This document shows, piece by piece, positions 44,497 through 56,089 of a stretch of 64,000 nt of DNA. The DNA lies in assembly GCA_037367355.1 (NCBI GenBank), contig CM074696.1, positions 2,108,001 through 2,172,000 on the forward strand. The letters are read 5' to 3'. The notes beneath the pieces were generated by a model. The model was not told the DNA's origin and did no database searches. It saw only the letters and a program-made list of their open reading frames with translations. The position numbers and the translations under genes are program-made. Origin of the DNA: Neoscytalidium dimidiatum. Lineage: Eukaryota; Ascomycota; Dothideomycetes; Botryosphaeriales; Botryosphaeriaceae. Within the stretch, counting starts at the first letter, position 1, and every line of letters begins with the position of its first letter.

Positions 44497-45921
44497 ATGG
44501 CTCCCTCCGCTACGGGCACGCGCTTTGCTGCGACCGTCATCACCATGACGGTCATGGCCTTCGTCGTCCTGAGCACTCGACTCGCTATTCGAACAACCGT
44601 TGTGAACAACTTCGGTCCTGATGACTGGTTCATCATCGCCGCAATGGTACTGTCAAGACCCGTCCCCCATCTGACACATCACGCCAACTGACCCTCTTTC
44701 CAGACCTTCACAATTATCATGGCCTCCATGATGATCTTACGTGAGTCCCCCTCATCACTTAGCTCCATTCTATCCTCTTTACTAACCCCTCGCTCCAGAG
44801 GTGCATCATGGGCTCGGAAAGCACGTCTGGGAAGTTCCCCCGTGGGAACAAATGGATCTATCCAAGGTTCATTCAGTCGGTCCTTCTCGTGTCGAGCTCC
44901 CGCTAAGTTTATTCGTAGTACCTATATGTGAGCGTCATCTTCTACAATGGCGCAGTCGGCCTTGTGAAGATCTCTATCTTGCTGCAGTATATCCGTATCT
45001 TTGCCACCAAGAAGATGCAATTGGCCTGCCGCATTGTCTTGGTCCTCAACAGCATGTTCACTCTCGAGACGGTTATCATCAGTGTTTTTGACTGCACTCC
45101 GATTCCATTTTTCTGGGACAAAACCATCAGCGGCGGTCACTGCGTCGACTTCGGCGCCATGTGGTTCTCCCATGCCTCTGTGAACATCGTATTTGACCTT
45201 GTACTGGTCATCCTTCCGATGCCGGTCATCAACAGCCTTAATCTGCCCAGAAAGCAAAAGATTGCTTTGATGGGCATCTTCGCGCTCGGTGCATTGTATG
45301 TCGCATATTCAACTCAGCGGGGACTTTGCTGACCACATCTGCAGTGCCTCCGTCACTTCGATACTACGCCTTCAGTCCATCTACAATGTTTCCTATTCCA
45401 ACGACATCACTTACGACAATGTCGGCGCCGCTCTCTGGTCTGCTGTCGAGATCAACACAGCCATCATTTGCGCTTCGCTTCCAACTTTCAAGGCCGTGCT
45501 CAACCGATTGTGGCCACGCCTCCTCGCATCAACTCAATCCAACACTTCTCGCCATCGCAGCCGCACCTGGCACTCCCGCGTCGGCCAGAGCAAAAACCAC
45601 CAAGTCCTTGCAAGCATGAATGATCCAGAGAGGAGCGAGGGAACAGTTCGCTTGGAATTGGCTAGGCGAGACGGAGCCATGGGTGCGGTGCGGACCAATA
45701 TTGAGAAGGGGGCAGTTGTGACAGAAGATTCGGATCAGTCACAAAGGGACAGCGAGGACGGAATCAAGGTCGTGACGGTGGTCACTCAACAACGGACACG
45801 ATCTGGTAGCGACACGCCTCTATCACCACCAGTGGACGAGCAATCAAGATCACAGAGTCTGGCGCAAAGTGAGAGGGGATTCTTTGTCAATTTTGATGGA
45901 TACAGGAACCGGCCATCATGA
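44497..45921 (+). CDS. PTH11-like seven-transmembrane (fungal rhodopsin-domain) membrane protein
   Basis: Five exons, 44497-44646, 44704-44740, 44799-44866, 44919-45295 and 45345-45921, total 403 codons (402 aa). TM segments appear from TVITMTVMAFVVLSTRLAI through DDWFIIAAM, TIIMASMMIL, YLYVSVIFYNGAVGLVKISILL, IVLVLNSMFTLETVIISVFDC, VNIVFDLVLVILPM and IALMGIFALGAF, with a final pair near ALWSAVEINTAIICASLP. LQYIRIF, the Cys in TISGGHC and WSAVEINTAIICASLP are hallmarks of the fungal integral-membrane domain. No CFEM domain precedes it. The 130-residue tail is hydrophilic, Ser/Thr/Gln-rich and probably cytosolic. Magnaporthe PTH11 senses surface cues; most relatives are orphan receptors, so the ligand is unknown. 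All introns are 49-58 bp. Confidence 0.88.
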
Positions 45922-48489
45922 TTTGACGGCGTTCGGATAGGATAGCCTTCGGACTGCTACATACGTGTCCTTTTTTGCTCTTTTTTTTTTTGTTCATTGA
46001 TGACTTAAGACAGCTTTACCTATACCCCTGTAGATATTTCCTACATTACCTTTGGCTCGAGAGAGATCGACGCCAGCTGGCATAATTATCCAAAAAAGCA
46101 TCATCTGTACAGCTCACATCACACAAGATTCTACTTACCGTTGCACCATCACACACGTGAGACGGGCTTTACAGGACGCTATTCACACGGTTGCATTTGG
46201 GTGCAGGACAACCGCAAACTCAAAGGCAAGCTTGAGCAATATGGTTACGCTGAACGCATACTTTCCGCGGTACACCCGCTGCGCCAAAGGCCTCTCACGG
46301 GTACCGCGCAGCCACTTCCGTCGCCTCACTTGCTTTCTTTTGCAGGCTCGAGGGAGAGACACGGGGGGGCGTTCTTCCCAAAATTCTCTCATTTGAAGTC
46401 ACGCAGACCCCTACAGGTTGACGTCGACCAGTTGCACAAAACTTGGAAAGTAATAAGCGGGCCGTCCGCGCCGGCGACCGCGGATGCGGATGGGATTGCC
46501 CGGGCGGGCCTGCGCATCTGTCGCAGGTAGAAGAGGGATTTCGTGATGGGCTGGGCTGGGCGCTGCGGACCCCCTTTCAGCCACTAGAAAGCCAAAATTG
46601 CCGACGTTCCAGGTACGGCTCTTTTAGTTCAGATTCCATCTCGTGTTCGGCAAAGGAAGAAAGTGTTAGTGTTCTCCACATTTGACCCTCTCGTGAGCAG
46701 GCGTGTTTCGCCATCACTTCTTGTTCTTTCTTTCCTGCCTTTTTCTCGCACAGCGCCGTCAAGCTAGGAGAGGAGGGCGAAGGAAGCAGGATCTCGGATT
46801 CCGGCAAGCGAGGCTAGATGGAGCGTTCTCTCCATCTTTGCTTTCCCCCAAACGGCGCATGATCCGAAGCAGGGATGCTGACGTTATTCCGCTGCCAGCG
46901 GGAGACACGGTCAAGGGAAGCCGACCGAGGCACGAGGAGAAAAAGAAAAGGCACTATACTGGCGCGTAGTTTCGAGATCGTTGTACGTGCTTCAGCCACC
47001 ACAGCACAGAACAGCGCTCAGTCAAACACGCAAAGTCTGAAGCGAGAGGTTCGCTTAGAGGTTGCCTTGCTGCGCTCGATGTGCAGTACAACTGCTGTTG
47101 TTCGTCTTGCATGCCGCTATCGCCGCCTTATCGCATCTCATCTGTCCGCCTGCCTCCACGTTACAGTTTGCTGCCCCGCCGCATGCTACGACAGAAGTTT
47201 CGGGCCAAGCACACACACCTTACCACCAACACGCATTTCCAAATGGAGCTGCCAGCGCACACTGCTATAAGCTCAGCGGCATGGCAGTCAGCCTTGCACA
47301 TATTTGCCTCTCGTGCATTGCAACCTGCCAGGACTGGAGACGTTCCGAGCCCAATGAGATGCTGCTTCCAACACAGTCGGGCTCTAGTGATCCGCGGCGG
47401 TACATGGTTCCGTCGGCTGCCACACGGCAAGCCAAGGAGAATAATGCAGGATTCAAACGCACCCTCCAATCTCTCCACCAATGCTTCTCAATTATCCAGC
47501 ATTTCGCGTTCGGTCCCGCACCTCTCTACAGCACACATCGTCCACGACCGCCAGCCTACCCATCAACCAACTTTTGTTTCTTCCCTACTCAAGCCACACT
47601 TCCTCGTACTCGCAGCAGCGCAGCGTAGCGCAACAACGTCGGTTGGATGCGACGGGCTATTCATGTCTGAGTGGTGGTTCCCATCCATATCTGAGACCGA
47701 CGTGCACGCCACATCCTCGCGGCATCCACCGTCTTGCGCCAGGCTCCGCAGAAAGCCCGCAATGGCGAGCAGTGAAAATGCGGGGAAAGGCCATGGCCAC
47801 GGTCGCTCCCATGCAGCCATGAAGACCTGGATCAAAAGAGTGGTTCGAGGAATTCTCCGATCCGTCGCGATCCCAAGCGGACGAACTTCCCGTTCTCTTC
47901 CTAATCAGAAAAGTAGTGCACTCTTTTGCAGATACTTTACTCCGCGTACCCGTTACTTCTCACCCTACCCCACCCGATTTCGCCCTTCCCTACCCTGCAT
48001 CGACGACCCTCGCATCCATCCCGTCTCGACAAGCGACAACCGAGAAAACCAAGAAGAGGACGGGACGGCCGCAGCCAACATCCAGCCTTTCACCACGCAA
48101 AGACGTGCGAGGCGGCCGCAGCAGCCAAACCTTCTTCTGCACCACGCATCCGCGAACATGGCCGCTAAGGCTCTCGCTCTGCGCACCCATATCCTTAACA
48201 CCGCGTCCTATATGTTTCAGCTTACTCTTCCTCCGTTTCAGGTGACAGACTTCCACCAAGACTCCGCTAAGCAAAAAAAAAAAAAAACGCCCAGCCCACT
48301 CCCTCCCACGTCCCGTATCTTCAAACGCATGATCCACGAAAGACGTCGAGTCAAGCTCGTCCCGAGTCGCGCGCGCGCTCGCAGCTCCAACGCGTCCCCG
48401 TTCGTCTTTCCGCCCAGGGCATGCGTCGCGCATCGGGACCCCATCACAATCACAATCACATCAACCCAACCCCCGCACCACGACTCACG

Positions 48490-48521
48490 CCGCACCGTAC
48501 CGCACCGCACCGCACCGCAAC
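48490..48521. repeat. CGCAC-type pentamer tandem repeat
   Basis: Short imperfect tandem array of the pentamer CGCAC (plus strand), including one CGTAC variant. Confidence 0.8.
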
Positions 48522-48908
48522 CCGCCCCCGTTCCGCAACACCAGCGCTTTCGTTCATCACAGACACTTCTCTTTTAGCCATGCTCTCCTCCCCGACCATT
48601 AACACGCGCGCTTAAGATCCTCACCCATCAGCCCGACGCTCGGCCCGCCGCCCCATCAGGCCACCACCCCACCCCTTGCCTGAGCGGGAAAAACCCCCCC
48701 TCCTCTTCCCCTGCTGTCGAGCCCGCATCCGCACGGCTGCGGGTGCCCGTGCATTACTCGCGCAAAACGTTTGATCTGCAATCTTACTATCTCGGGCCCA
48801 TATGCGACGGGACGAGAGAAAGAGAGATAGAGAGAATGTGTGTACGTACGTGCCGCCGCGTCCGATAGTGCGACGCGCACGAGTCGTGAACGCTTCGGCA
48901 GTCTCTCT

Positions 48909-48923
48909 TTTTTTTTTTTTTTT
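48909..48923. repeat. Poly(T) tract
   Basis: Uninterrupted T run of about 15 bases. Confidence 0.8.
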
Positions 48924-49100
48924 CGTTTGTCGTATGCACGCATTCATGCGGGCGTGGTGGTGATCAATCAGGTATGAGGGGGGAGGGGGAGGGATTATGG
49001 GATGAGGTTTAGCAGCACCGCCGGAGAGGAGAGGGGGCCGACGAGCCGGTCAAGGCGCGACTATGGTGGCTTCGCTTCCTCAGCTTGCGGCTGGCCTGGT

Positions 49101-49105
<5 letters not shown>

Positions 49106-49132
<27 letters not shown>
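49106..49132. repeat. (GA)n microsatellite
   Basis: About 13 GA dinucleotides, followed by a run of G near 49138-49145. Confidence 0.9.
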
Positions 49133-49139
<7 letters not shown>

Positions 49140-50799
49140 GGGGGGAACATGACGTGTCTAGGGGCCTCGTCGCGGTGGCTTAGCTGTACCAGCAGACCGG
49201 GGAAGCTTCGCTGCAGGAGAGGCCGAGCGGGGCCGCGGGCAGCGGATCTCACGATGATGGTGCGGAGAGGAGAGCCACGGTGTTGTATGTGTAGGAGGTG
49301 AGTGCCGGCACTGCGGGTCCCGCCAAGGCTCACACGGGTAGTATTGGACCCTTGGTGGCTTTTAGGGTTCGAGAGGCGTTGATTGTCCGGCCGTCGGCCC
49401 GTTGCGGCTGTGCTCTCTGCTAGCAGTGGCGTGGGGGCGTTCGTGGTTACGGGCCGACTGCGTGTATGTGAGACGGTAGCGGGGGCTGTGGTGTTGTAGA
49501 GATGGGAGTAGCGGGTACGTATGGGCGTGGTGGGGTTCGCGATGGCGGCTTAGCTGGGCGGAGCTCGTGATGTGCGCGGAAGGGAGCAGATCCGGGGTGA
49601 GGGCGTTGAGGCGACCAGCGGATCGGCGCATGGGTGCGAAGATAAGGCGATGTGACAAGACTGGGATGCGTGTCCTTGTGGAGTCGTGTCAGAGTACCTA
49701 TGTCATGTCCGTCTAAAAGACTATTGAACTTATTGTCTTCAATCTGCATTTTCTGTCTTGCCAGTCTCGAATGTTAGCTGACATATTTGCATCAAACTAC
49801 ATATCCGGGACATTCGAAGCGCTTCACTTCATGAACCCGACGAGATTTCTTTTGTAGGTTTACGTTCAAATAACAGATTGAGGGTTATTCCGAAAAAGCA
49901 TTATCCCGATAACAAATCTGATGCTGGAACTTCCCTCATCTTTCGGGAAGACCACATGCGAATGTTGGAGGTGCAAATCACAGGTGGTCTAAATTGAAAG
50001 TGCACCAAATTTTAGGCCCGCTGTAGAGAGAAGAGCAAAGCCACGGATTTTGCGCACCTAACTTATCAGGCTCTATCCGTAAGAAGCAGAAATATTCAGG
50101 ATTCTTGCTCAGGTTCAGCTGAGACGGGCATCGTATGAAAGCAAAATCAGGCCAAACGAGGAAACAAGGATCTTTCCATGAAGAGTTTCGATCAGCTCAC
50201 ACCTCTTAGTTCAACATATTAAAACCAATACTGCAGTATTCCATACTGTCAGAAAGTAAACGACAGATGGTATTAAAGCCACTCTCTCCCATTCGAACTT
50301 CGTTTCTTAGATGTTGGAGAAGCACTATTTTTCACCTTCGCATAGTCACTATCTCCACCGGTATATGCTCCAAAAGAGAGTCTGATAAGCATAATATCTT
50401 ATGTGAGCATCATTCTATGTTCAATGCTCAGGGAAGCGTACGACACAAGGAAGAATATCAGTACTTCCCTTCGACATGTAGATGCAGATCTTTTGAAGGC
50501 ATCTGAAGTATCTCCGCTTACCCGACCGTCATATCAAGTACGCATAAGCTTGTGACGTACCATAATTAGATGGTAGTTCGAAGAATGCCTCAGGTCCCTG
50601 AATTGGTCTTTCCCGGCAGACTCATTTGACAAAACTTCCGCGGTAGTGGGCCGGGAAGATATGCCGATCACAAAGTCGTCTGAATGCCAGCTCAGACCAG
50701 GCGCTACACTTGAAGCGATTGGGATGTCCTCTACGAAGTGTCTGTGGCTCTGCTTCTCCTCACTCTTCCGCGCATTCGCTGGTAAAGCTTCTGTGACCG

Positions 50800-51786
50800 C
50801 AGTTCCGGCGGGGAATCATGATCTTCATCTTCACCTACACGGTTCAACGTAACGTAAAAACGGAATCGCGAGACGAATCTGATATAGGTAAACCCTCTGC
50901 ACGCCAAGCAGTAGGCTGCAACTCTGATGGACGATCCGTGTTGATTGAGCTCAAGTCTCTCCGGATGGATTCCATACGTTCCCGTACAATGGAATATGGA
51001 CTTGTACCAGAATATAGAGCTTGGGCCATTCATATGGGGCTTACCAGTCCTGTAAGTTCCAGGATGATCTTGTCAATGCTGTCGAAAACTGGGTTCATCC
51101 TCGAAGTCTCTTGATCCACAGAGGATATTCTATTTTGTCTATATGGAGGCCAGCGGGACCGACAGTGAGAGTGGTCAAGGTAAGGAAGGGTCTCGTACCC
51201 ATCGGTGTCGCGCAACATCATCAATCACAGATCGACTTGAATTCTCTACATACAGGAACGAACAATGTTGCAGAAGCGTGCGATATCTCGGATTCTGGGA
51301 GTGGCGGTCTCGCCGAGGTAAATATCGTGAATCGGTGGATCGAAAGCGGGAGCATCCTTGCTGGTTGGTATTCCCGCATCAGACATCCAGAGTTCAAGCC
51401 GCAACTTTAGGCTTTCGAGCCTACGACCGAGGAGCTGAAGTTCCCCTTTAGCAAGTTCCTGTTGGAATTCATCTGCAATGGAGAAAATGTCTGAAGACAG
51501 GCATCAAGAGCTTTCCAACAATCCACACAAATTGTTATCGTTGGAATCAAGGCGTCATCCTGAATTCAGTAGCCTAAAGGAAGACGGCCTTCGGTCTGAA
51601 GCTCATTTTGAGAACTCTGGAGTGGCCTAGTAGTCGGTTCTGTAGCATTGGTTTCAACGGGCTGTTGCAAAGGCATGTCCGATGTGATTGGAAAATGTCT
51701 CCATCACAGCTTTCTTTGTGTCTGAGCTGCTGCTGACGATCCAAATTAGTGATGGCAACTTCAGCAGTCAGAAGAAAATACGACAA
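50800..51786 (-). pseudogene. Decayed coding relic, possibly HeLo-like, minus strand
   Basis: Minus-strand blocks look protein-like but are split by stops and frame changes. A helical amphipathic stretch near 51505-51235 reads GELQLLGRRLESLKLRLEL and continues to a stop. A second block at about 51220-51035 includes NPVFDSIDKIILELTGL. A third block (51030-50850) holds RERMESIRRDLSSI. Helices with a Trp after the RLxxLxLRLELW pattern recall the N-terminal HeLo-type helical bundle, but the match is weak. It lies head-to-head with the plus-strand relic that begins at 51930. It may be a related incompatibility-type gene or an unrelated decayed gene. Confidence 0.35.
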
Positions 51787-51929
51787 GATGATGTGTCAGA
51801 AGCGGGGTATGCATGCTCAGTAAGCGATATGGTTGATGCCGAACCATGAGGTATTCCTGCCTGCGACGCTGAATCGAAGAACGGTCCGTTTTCAATCTCT
51901 TAATCTTCAGTGTTCAGTCAATTTGAAGA

Positions 51930-53550
51930 ATGAATGGTGTCGAGACTGTAGCTGCAGCCATTCTGCCCTTCAGTTTGCTGGAGTTGCTGTTGCAAAGCTT
52001 CACGAGCTGTTACCTGATTACAGGGACGCCGGACCCCGGCTCTTCCATCTCTCTCGCAAATTTGACCTGTTCAAATGGTGCCTCGAAATCTGGTCTCAAA
52101 GTTGGCTTACCAACTGCGGGACGCAACAGTCAAAGGAGGCTTACTTGAAATTAATCTGGAGTCGAGGAGCGAGCACCATCATGTTGCAACTGGCAGGCAC
52201 GGACGAAGAATGCAGGAATTCGCCCTTATTCTGGTCATTTTGCTCGGAGCTGAACAGCTGGACCGAACCAAATTCGCAACGGAACTTGTTGAGGACAGTA
52301 TCGTGTCGTCTTGGAAGATAAAGTTTAACACATGCTGAACTTCTGCAATGAGGAAGCAAAGAAGCATAATTATTTTAATTACAGCCATTCCGATTCCTCG
52401 AGCGTTTCACCCGAGGTGCATGGCCGCGCCGATACCGAGATACGCTTCACGCCGCACAGATATCCACGTCAATAAAGTTCAAGGCAGATTTCGTCATATC
52501 AAAGAGCGAGACTCTAAAGGAAATCTTGGAAACATCTTAGAATTAATTTCGAATATTCGAGGATATGCCCGAGAAAACATTCATGTTCATGCATCCCACA
52601 CTACATGCTTCCTATGCAGATGTCAAGAGCACTCTTCAAGCAGCTACCAATTTGCGAAGAGCTTTCGATACTAGAGTTGGCTCAATAGCTCTATATCATT
52701 GGTATCTGAAGGACGTTAAAAAGAACGCATTTGGAGAAGAGTCAACGACTACTACGGCTACGGTACCCTAGAAGTCAGGCCATTGTGTGTCATACTAAAG
52801 CTTGATCTTGGCTTGATTACTGACAGCCAAAAAGAAAAAGTACTTCCTCCTGGTCTGACGTACCATTTTCTTGTGCAGTGGCTAGGCGATGGCGGAGATC
52901 AAGAAGTCATTTTTGAAGGACCCATTTCTCCTCGCATTGACTCCCCCAATTCACGAACTCCGTGGGTAGAATTTCGCTCAGCTGCCTCATCTCCCCCCAC
53001 ACACTTTGAATTGATTGGATTCCGTACCGCTTGTACCACGTTGCTCGTACGGGATCTTGAACTTTTCGCTGTCCACAGTGGCAAATCAACAGACGGTATC
53101 ATCCTATTCCGGTCGCGATACCCAATTCCAGACGCAGTCCCTCTCGGAAAGGCGACTGGAATGAGCATCGGTCAACTCTTAGGAAGCATCAGGAATATTT
53201 CTTCTCCTAAAGCACATGAAGTCTTTTTCAGAGCTGAGCGCCTTAAACTGGCTTACCAAACAGCCATGAGCGGACTTATGTTGCTTGGTACATCTTAGCT
53301 ATCTGACATCCGGAGTGCGAAGCTGATTCGCGTAAAGAACTTCACACGTCGACAGTGCTTGTTCTTTCTCGAATTGCCTAAAGCGAACGAAAACGGCCAT
53401 CAAGATGATAGGGCTCTCTTTGCCACTGTCGAACCTCAAGCTTTCATGATTGGAGACTTGCTCGCCGAGATCGCATTCGCAGAACCTGTAACTGGGATCG
53501 TATCTTACACTTCTGAAGATGGAAGGCAAAAGCTAGCTCTACAGGTTTGA
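51930..53550 (+). pseudogene. Relic of a HeLo / DUF7580-type (fungal incompatibility-like) gene
   Basis: An ATG at 51930 opens MNGVETVAAAILP. The frame then changes near 51968, after which AGVAVAKLHELL, DYRDAGPRLFHLSRKFDL and CLEIWSQSWL resemble the HeLo-type N-terminal helical domain of fungal cell-death/incompatibility proteins. Between about 52080 and 52770 the reading frame changes several times. A long frame then runs from about 52775 (DYYGYGTLEVRPLCVILKLD) through ERLKLAYQTAMSGLMLLGTS. It meets TAG at 53296-53298, where relatives have Trp, and continues in frame (LSDIRS..FFLELPKA..FMIGDLLAEIAFAEP) to 53550, as in DUF7580-type C-terminal regions. It is broken and not expected to act. Family assignment is from recall. 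Confidence 0.55.
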
Positions 53551-53702
53551 CGAAAAAATGACCAGGGACTAATTGTGGACAAAGCCATGAAGAAAGTCGG
53601 AGAGAGCGAAAGAACGTACACGTCTAGTTGCTTTGAGTTGTCAGCCATGTACCAGCTTGGGGAAACTTCCATAGTAACTATGACCTGTCTGGTACAATTC
53701 AT

Positions 53703-53740
53703 CTCTTTGAGCAGCACTTTGAGCAGCACTTTGAGCAGCA
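53703..53740. repeat. Three direct copies of a 12-base unit
   Basis: The unit tttgagcagcac occurs three times in a row, the last copy diverging at its end, just downstream of the HeLo-type relic. Confidence 0.85.
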
Positions 53741-53750
53741 ATTGCCTTTC

Positions 53751-56089
53751 CTAAGAATCAATGCTGCATTTAGAACGGGACTATTTTACAATGCATTGCG
53801 CAATCCCTTGCTGTCTTTGAGCTCTCACTTTTTGACTATACTCAACCCCAACCCTCTTTCCGCACACACACACACAGTCTCCATTTATCCCTCTCTATTT
53901 GTTTGAGTCTTAATAAAATGAGCAGCTGAATTCACAATTACAACTAGCGCCCCCCAAACCACTTTTCCGGCGGAACTCGAGGAGCATATTATGTGACCCT
54001 CTGGGATGTTCCCGCCGGATAGCTTGTGCCCCAGCGGAGGGTTTCTCGACCATCTTCAGCTACTAGAAATCTCTCGCATGCGTGTACCGTGTCACACAGC
54101 CTTACAGACACAAACGCGTGAATACGAGCAGCGGAAGGGGAAACGATCCTGCAGGATGGTCCCGTCGTCGAACCACGACGCCGGGCCACACCACCCGCAG
54201 GTGTTGGAACTCTTTGCGACGTTCGAATTTACGGATCTGCGCGGTGATGTCCCTGGCCGTGCGCGAATGCCCCCGCGTATGGCGATTTTGGCTTTGGTTC
54301 GCCTTCGTCATCGAAGCCATCAGAGCCCAGCTCGGCAACGTATGATAGGTTTGCGAACGGCAGCTTGCGCCATTAGCACACATACAGAGCAGGGGACATG
54401 CTGGCACGAAAACGAAGTTGGATCCGTGAAGGGACTGTGATGCTGAGAAGGAGGGGTGCGGAACACGGACCTCGGGTGGCTGAAGGGTCAGGAGCTGAAA
54501 TTGTCACACAAGTCCAGCTTCGTCTGATGCATAATTGTTCGCACCGACGGTCCACAGCAAGAAAAGCTTCGTCAGTTTGTATGTGATATGGGGGTTTACC
54601 CTTTATCTAAGGCCAAGGGCGAAGGAGATGAACCCAGCATGTTGGCATACAGAAACATGCATCGTTCCCATGTCCTCATGAGCCTTGGATAAGTGCTACC
54701 TTCTTGGTTTCGAAACGGCCGAAAGGAGATCTATGTCAACCCTGCTTGGAACAGTGACCTCTCCAAAAACTCTCACGAATCTAGTCCCATGACTAGCACC
54801 TCTGTTTCATTCAGAGATTCCCTACGCTCAGCTCCACGAAGACAACTTCTCTGTACGACTTTGGAATTTATTCATGGCAAACGGCCTCTCAACCTCACCA
54901 GCTTCGAAAATGAAAATGCCTGGAAACACTTCCAACACACTTCTCCACCCCTTACCACTCTCCACCATTTCCAGCCACGCACCCAAATCGCATCCTCATC
55001 CCGCGCCCCAGGAAAAGGAAAGAAGGCCTCCCCGCACACAGTCCAGGAAGATCGAGGCTCTTGGAGACCAGCTTCATGGTCGCGACCCCCCTCAACGTCT
55101 CGAAGTTCTCTATGATATGTCCACGTCATGTCACGTCACGTTCTCGGCTCTCCGCCCCCGCTTTGCACAGGACATGATCTATCCAACAACCACACGCAGG
55201 CGACACACACACACGCTCAGCCAGCCACGGGTAACTCAGCATGCCGCGCGTCTCTTCCACGCTGACCAAGATCTAAGCATAAGAAGCATAAGAAAATTCT
55301 CAAAACGCAAATTTGACGTCAGCTCTACCCCACGAGCAAGTACCACCAAGCACCACCACCACCAGCAGCTCAGAGATCGACCGGTAGAAATCTACAGCGT
55401 AATTACGATCCCACCTATCATACTGTCCTCATTCCTCTTACGTGCCCACAAGGAGCCGCAACACCAGATCCAAGTAGGATAACACGAAAAAGAGAGAAAA
55501 ATCGACGCTGAAATATTCCATCTCGGATCCATCCATTCAACGTTTTCACTACGCATATACTACCGACGTGCACCACCAGAGAGAAAGGCCCTCATCTGGC
55601 CGACTATATCCCTGGTCCCCTTACATCCACTCTGAGACTGCTTGATCGAACCTCCAATAGAAACGCCCACCACCCACAATTAATCCCAAACAAAATGTCC
55701 CCACCGAGCGATCAAAAAGAATCCCCAACCTATCGTGATACCCAGTCAAAAGGAGCGTGTAGCAAGCCGCTGTACTAGAAATCCATAGAGGGGGAAAAAA
55801 AAAAGGAATAGAAGAAATATGTATAGCAACAGACGGATTTCGAGTTATTAAGCGTGACTTTCGTCAATGTACGCGCAATTGAGACAAATACAACTTCAAG
55901 AAAGAGGAAGGGTTTCAAAGTAACCCGTTTTTGTGATGATGATTCAACGCCCATTGCAATGCTCTCGTCAAAAGGAGTGAGGAAAAACTAGTCCAGAATG
56001 CATGTTCACTGCCGTTCCCAGATGTGCGGGCGTATCATCCAACTGGCCAAACGAAAAGAAGCACACTCTCGCCGATCATTTTCGTTCTA
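53751..56089. other. Intergenic region, relic to DUF7137-type gene
   Basis: About 2.3 kb. Frames up to about 200 codons (54874-55482 plus) are low-complexity and His/Ser/Pro-rich, without motifs; not called. Confidence 0.5.
53863..53876. repeat. (CA)7 microsatellite
   Basis: Seven CA dinucleotides. Confidence 0.9.

Larger units (their letters stand above)
45922..50700. other. 4.8-kb gene-poor stretch
   Basis: No supported gene. From about 47100 to 48600 the plus strand is C/T-rich and stays open for nearly 500 codons without an ATG start or protein-like composition. Contains CGCAC-type pentamers, poly(T) and (GA)n repeats. Confidence 0.5.
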
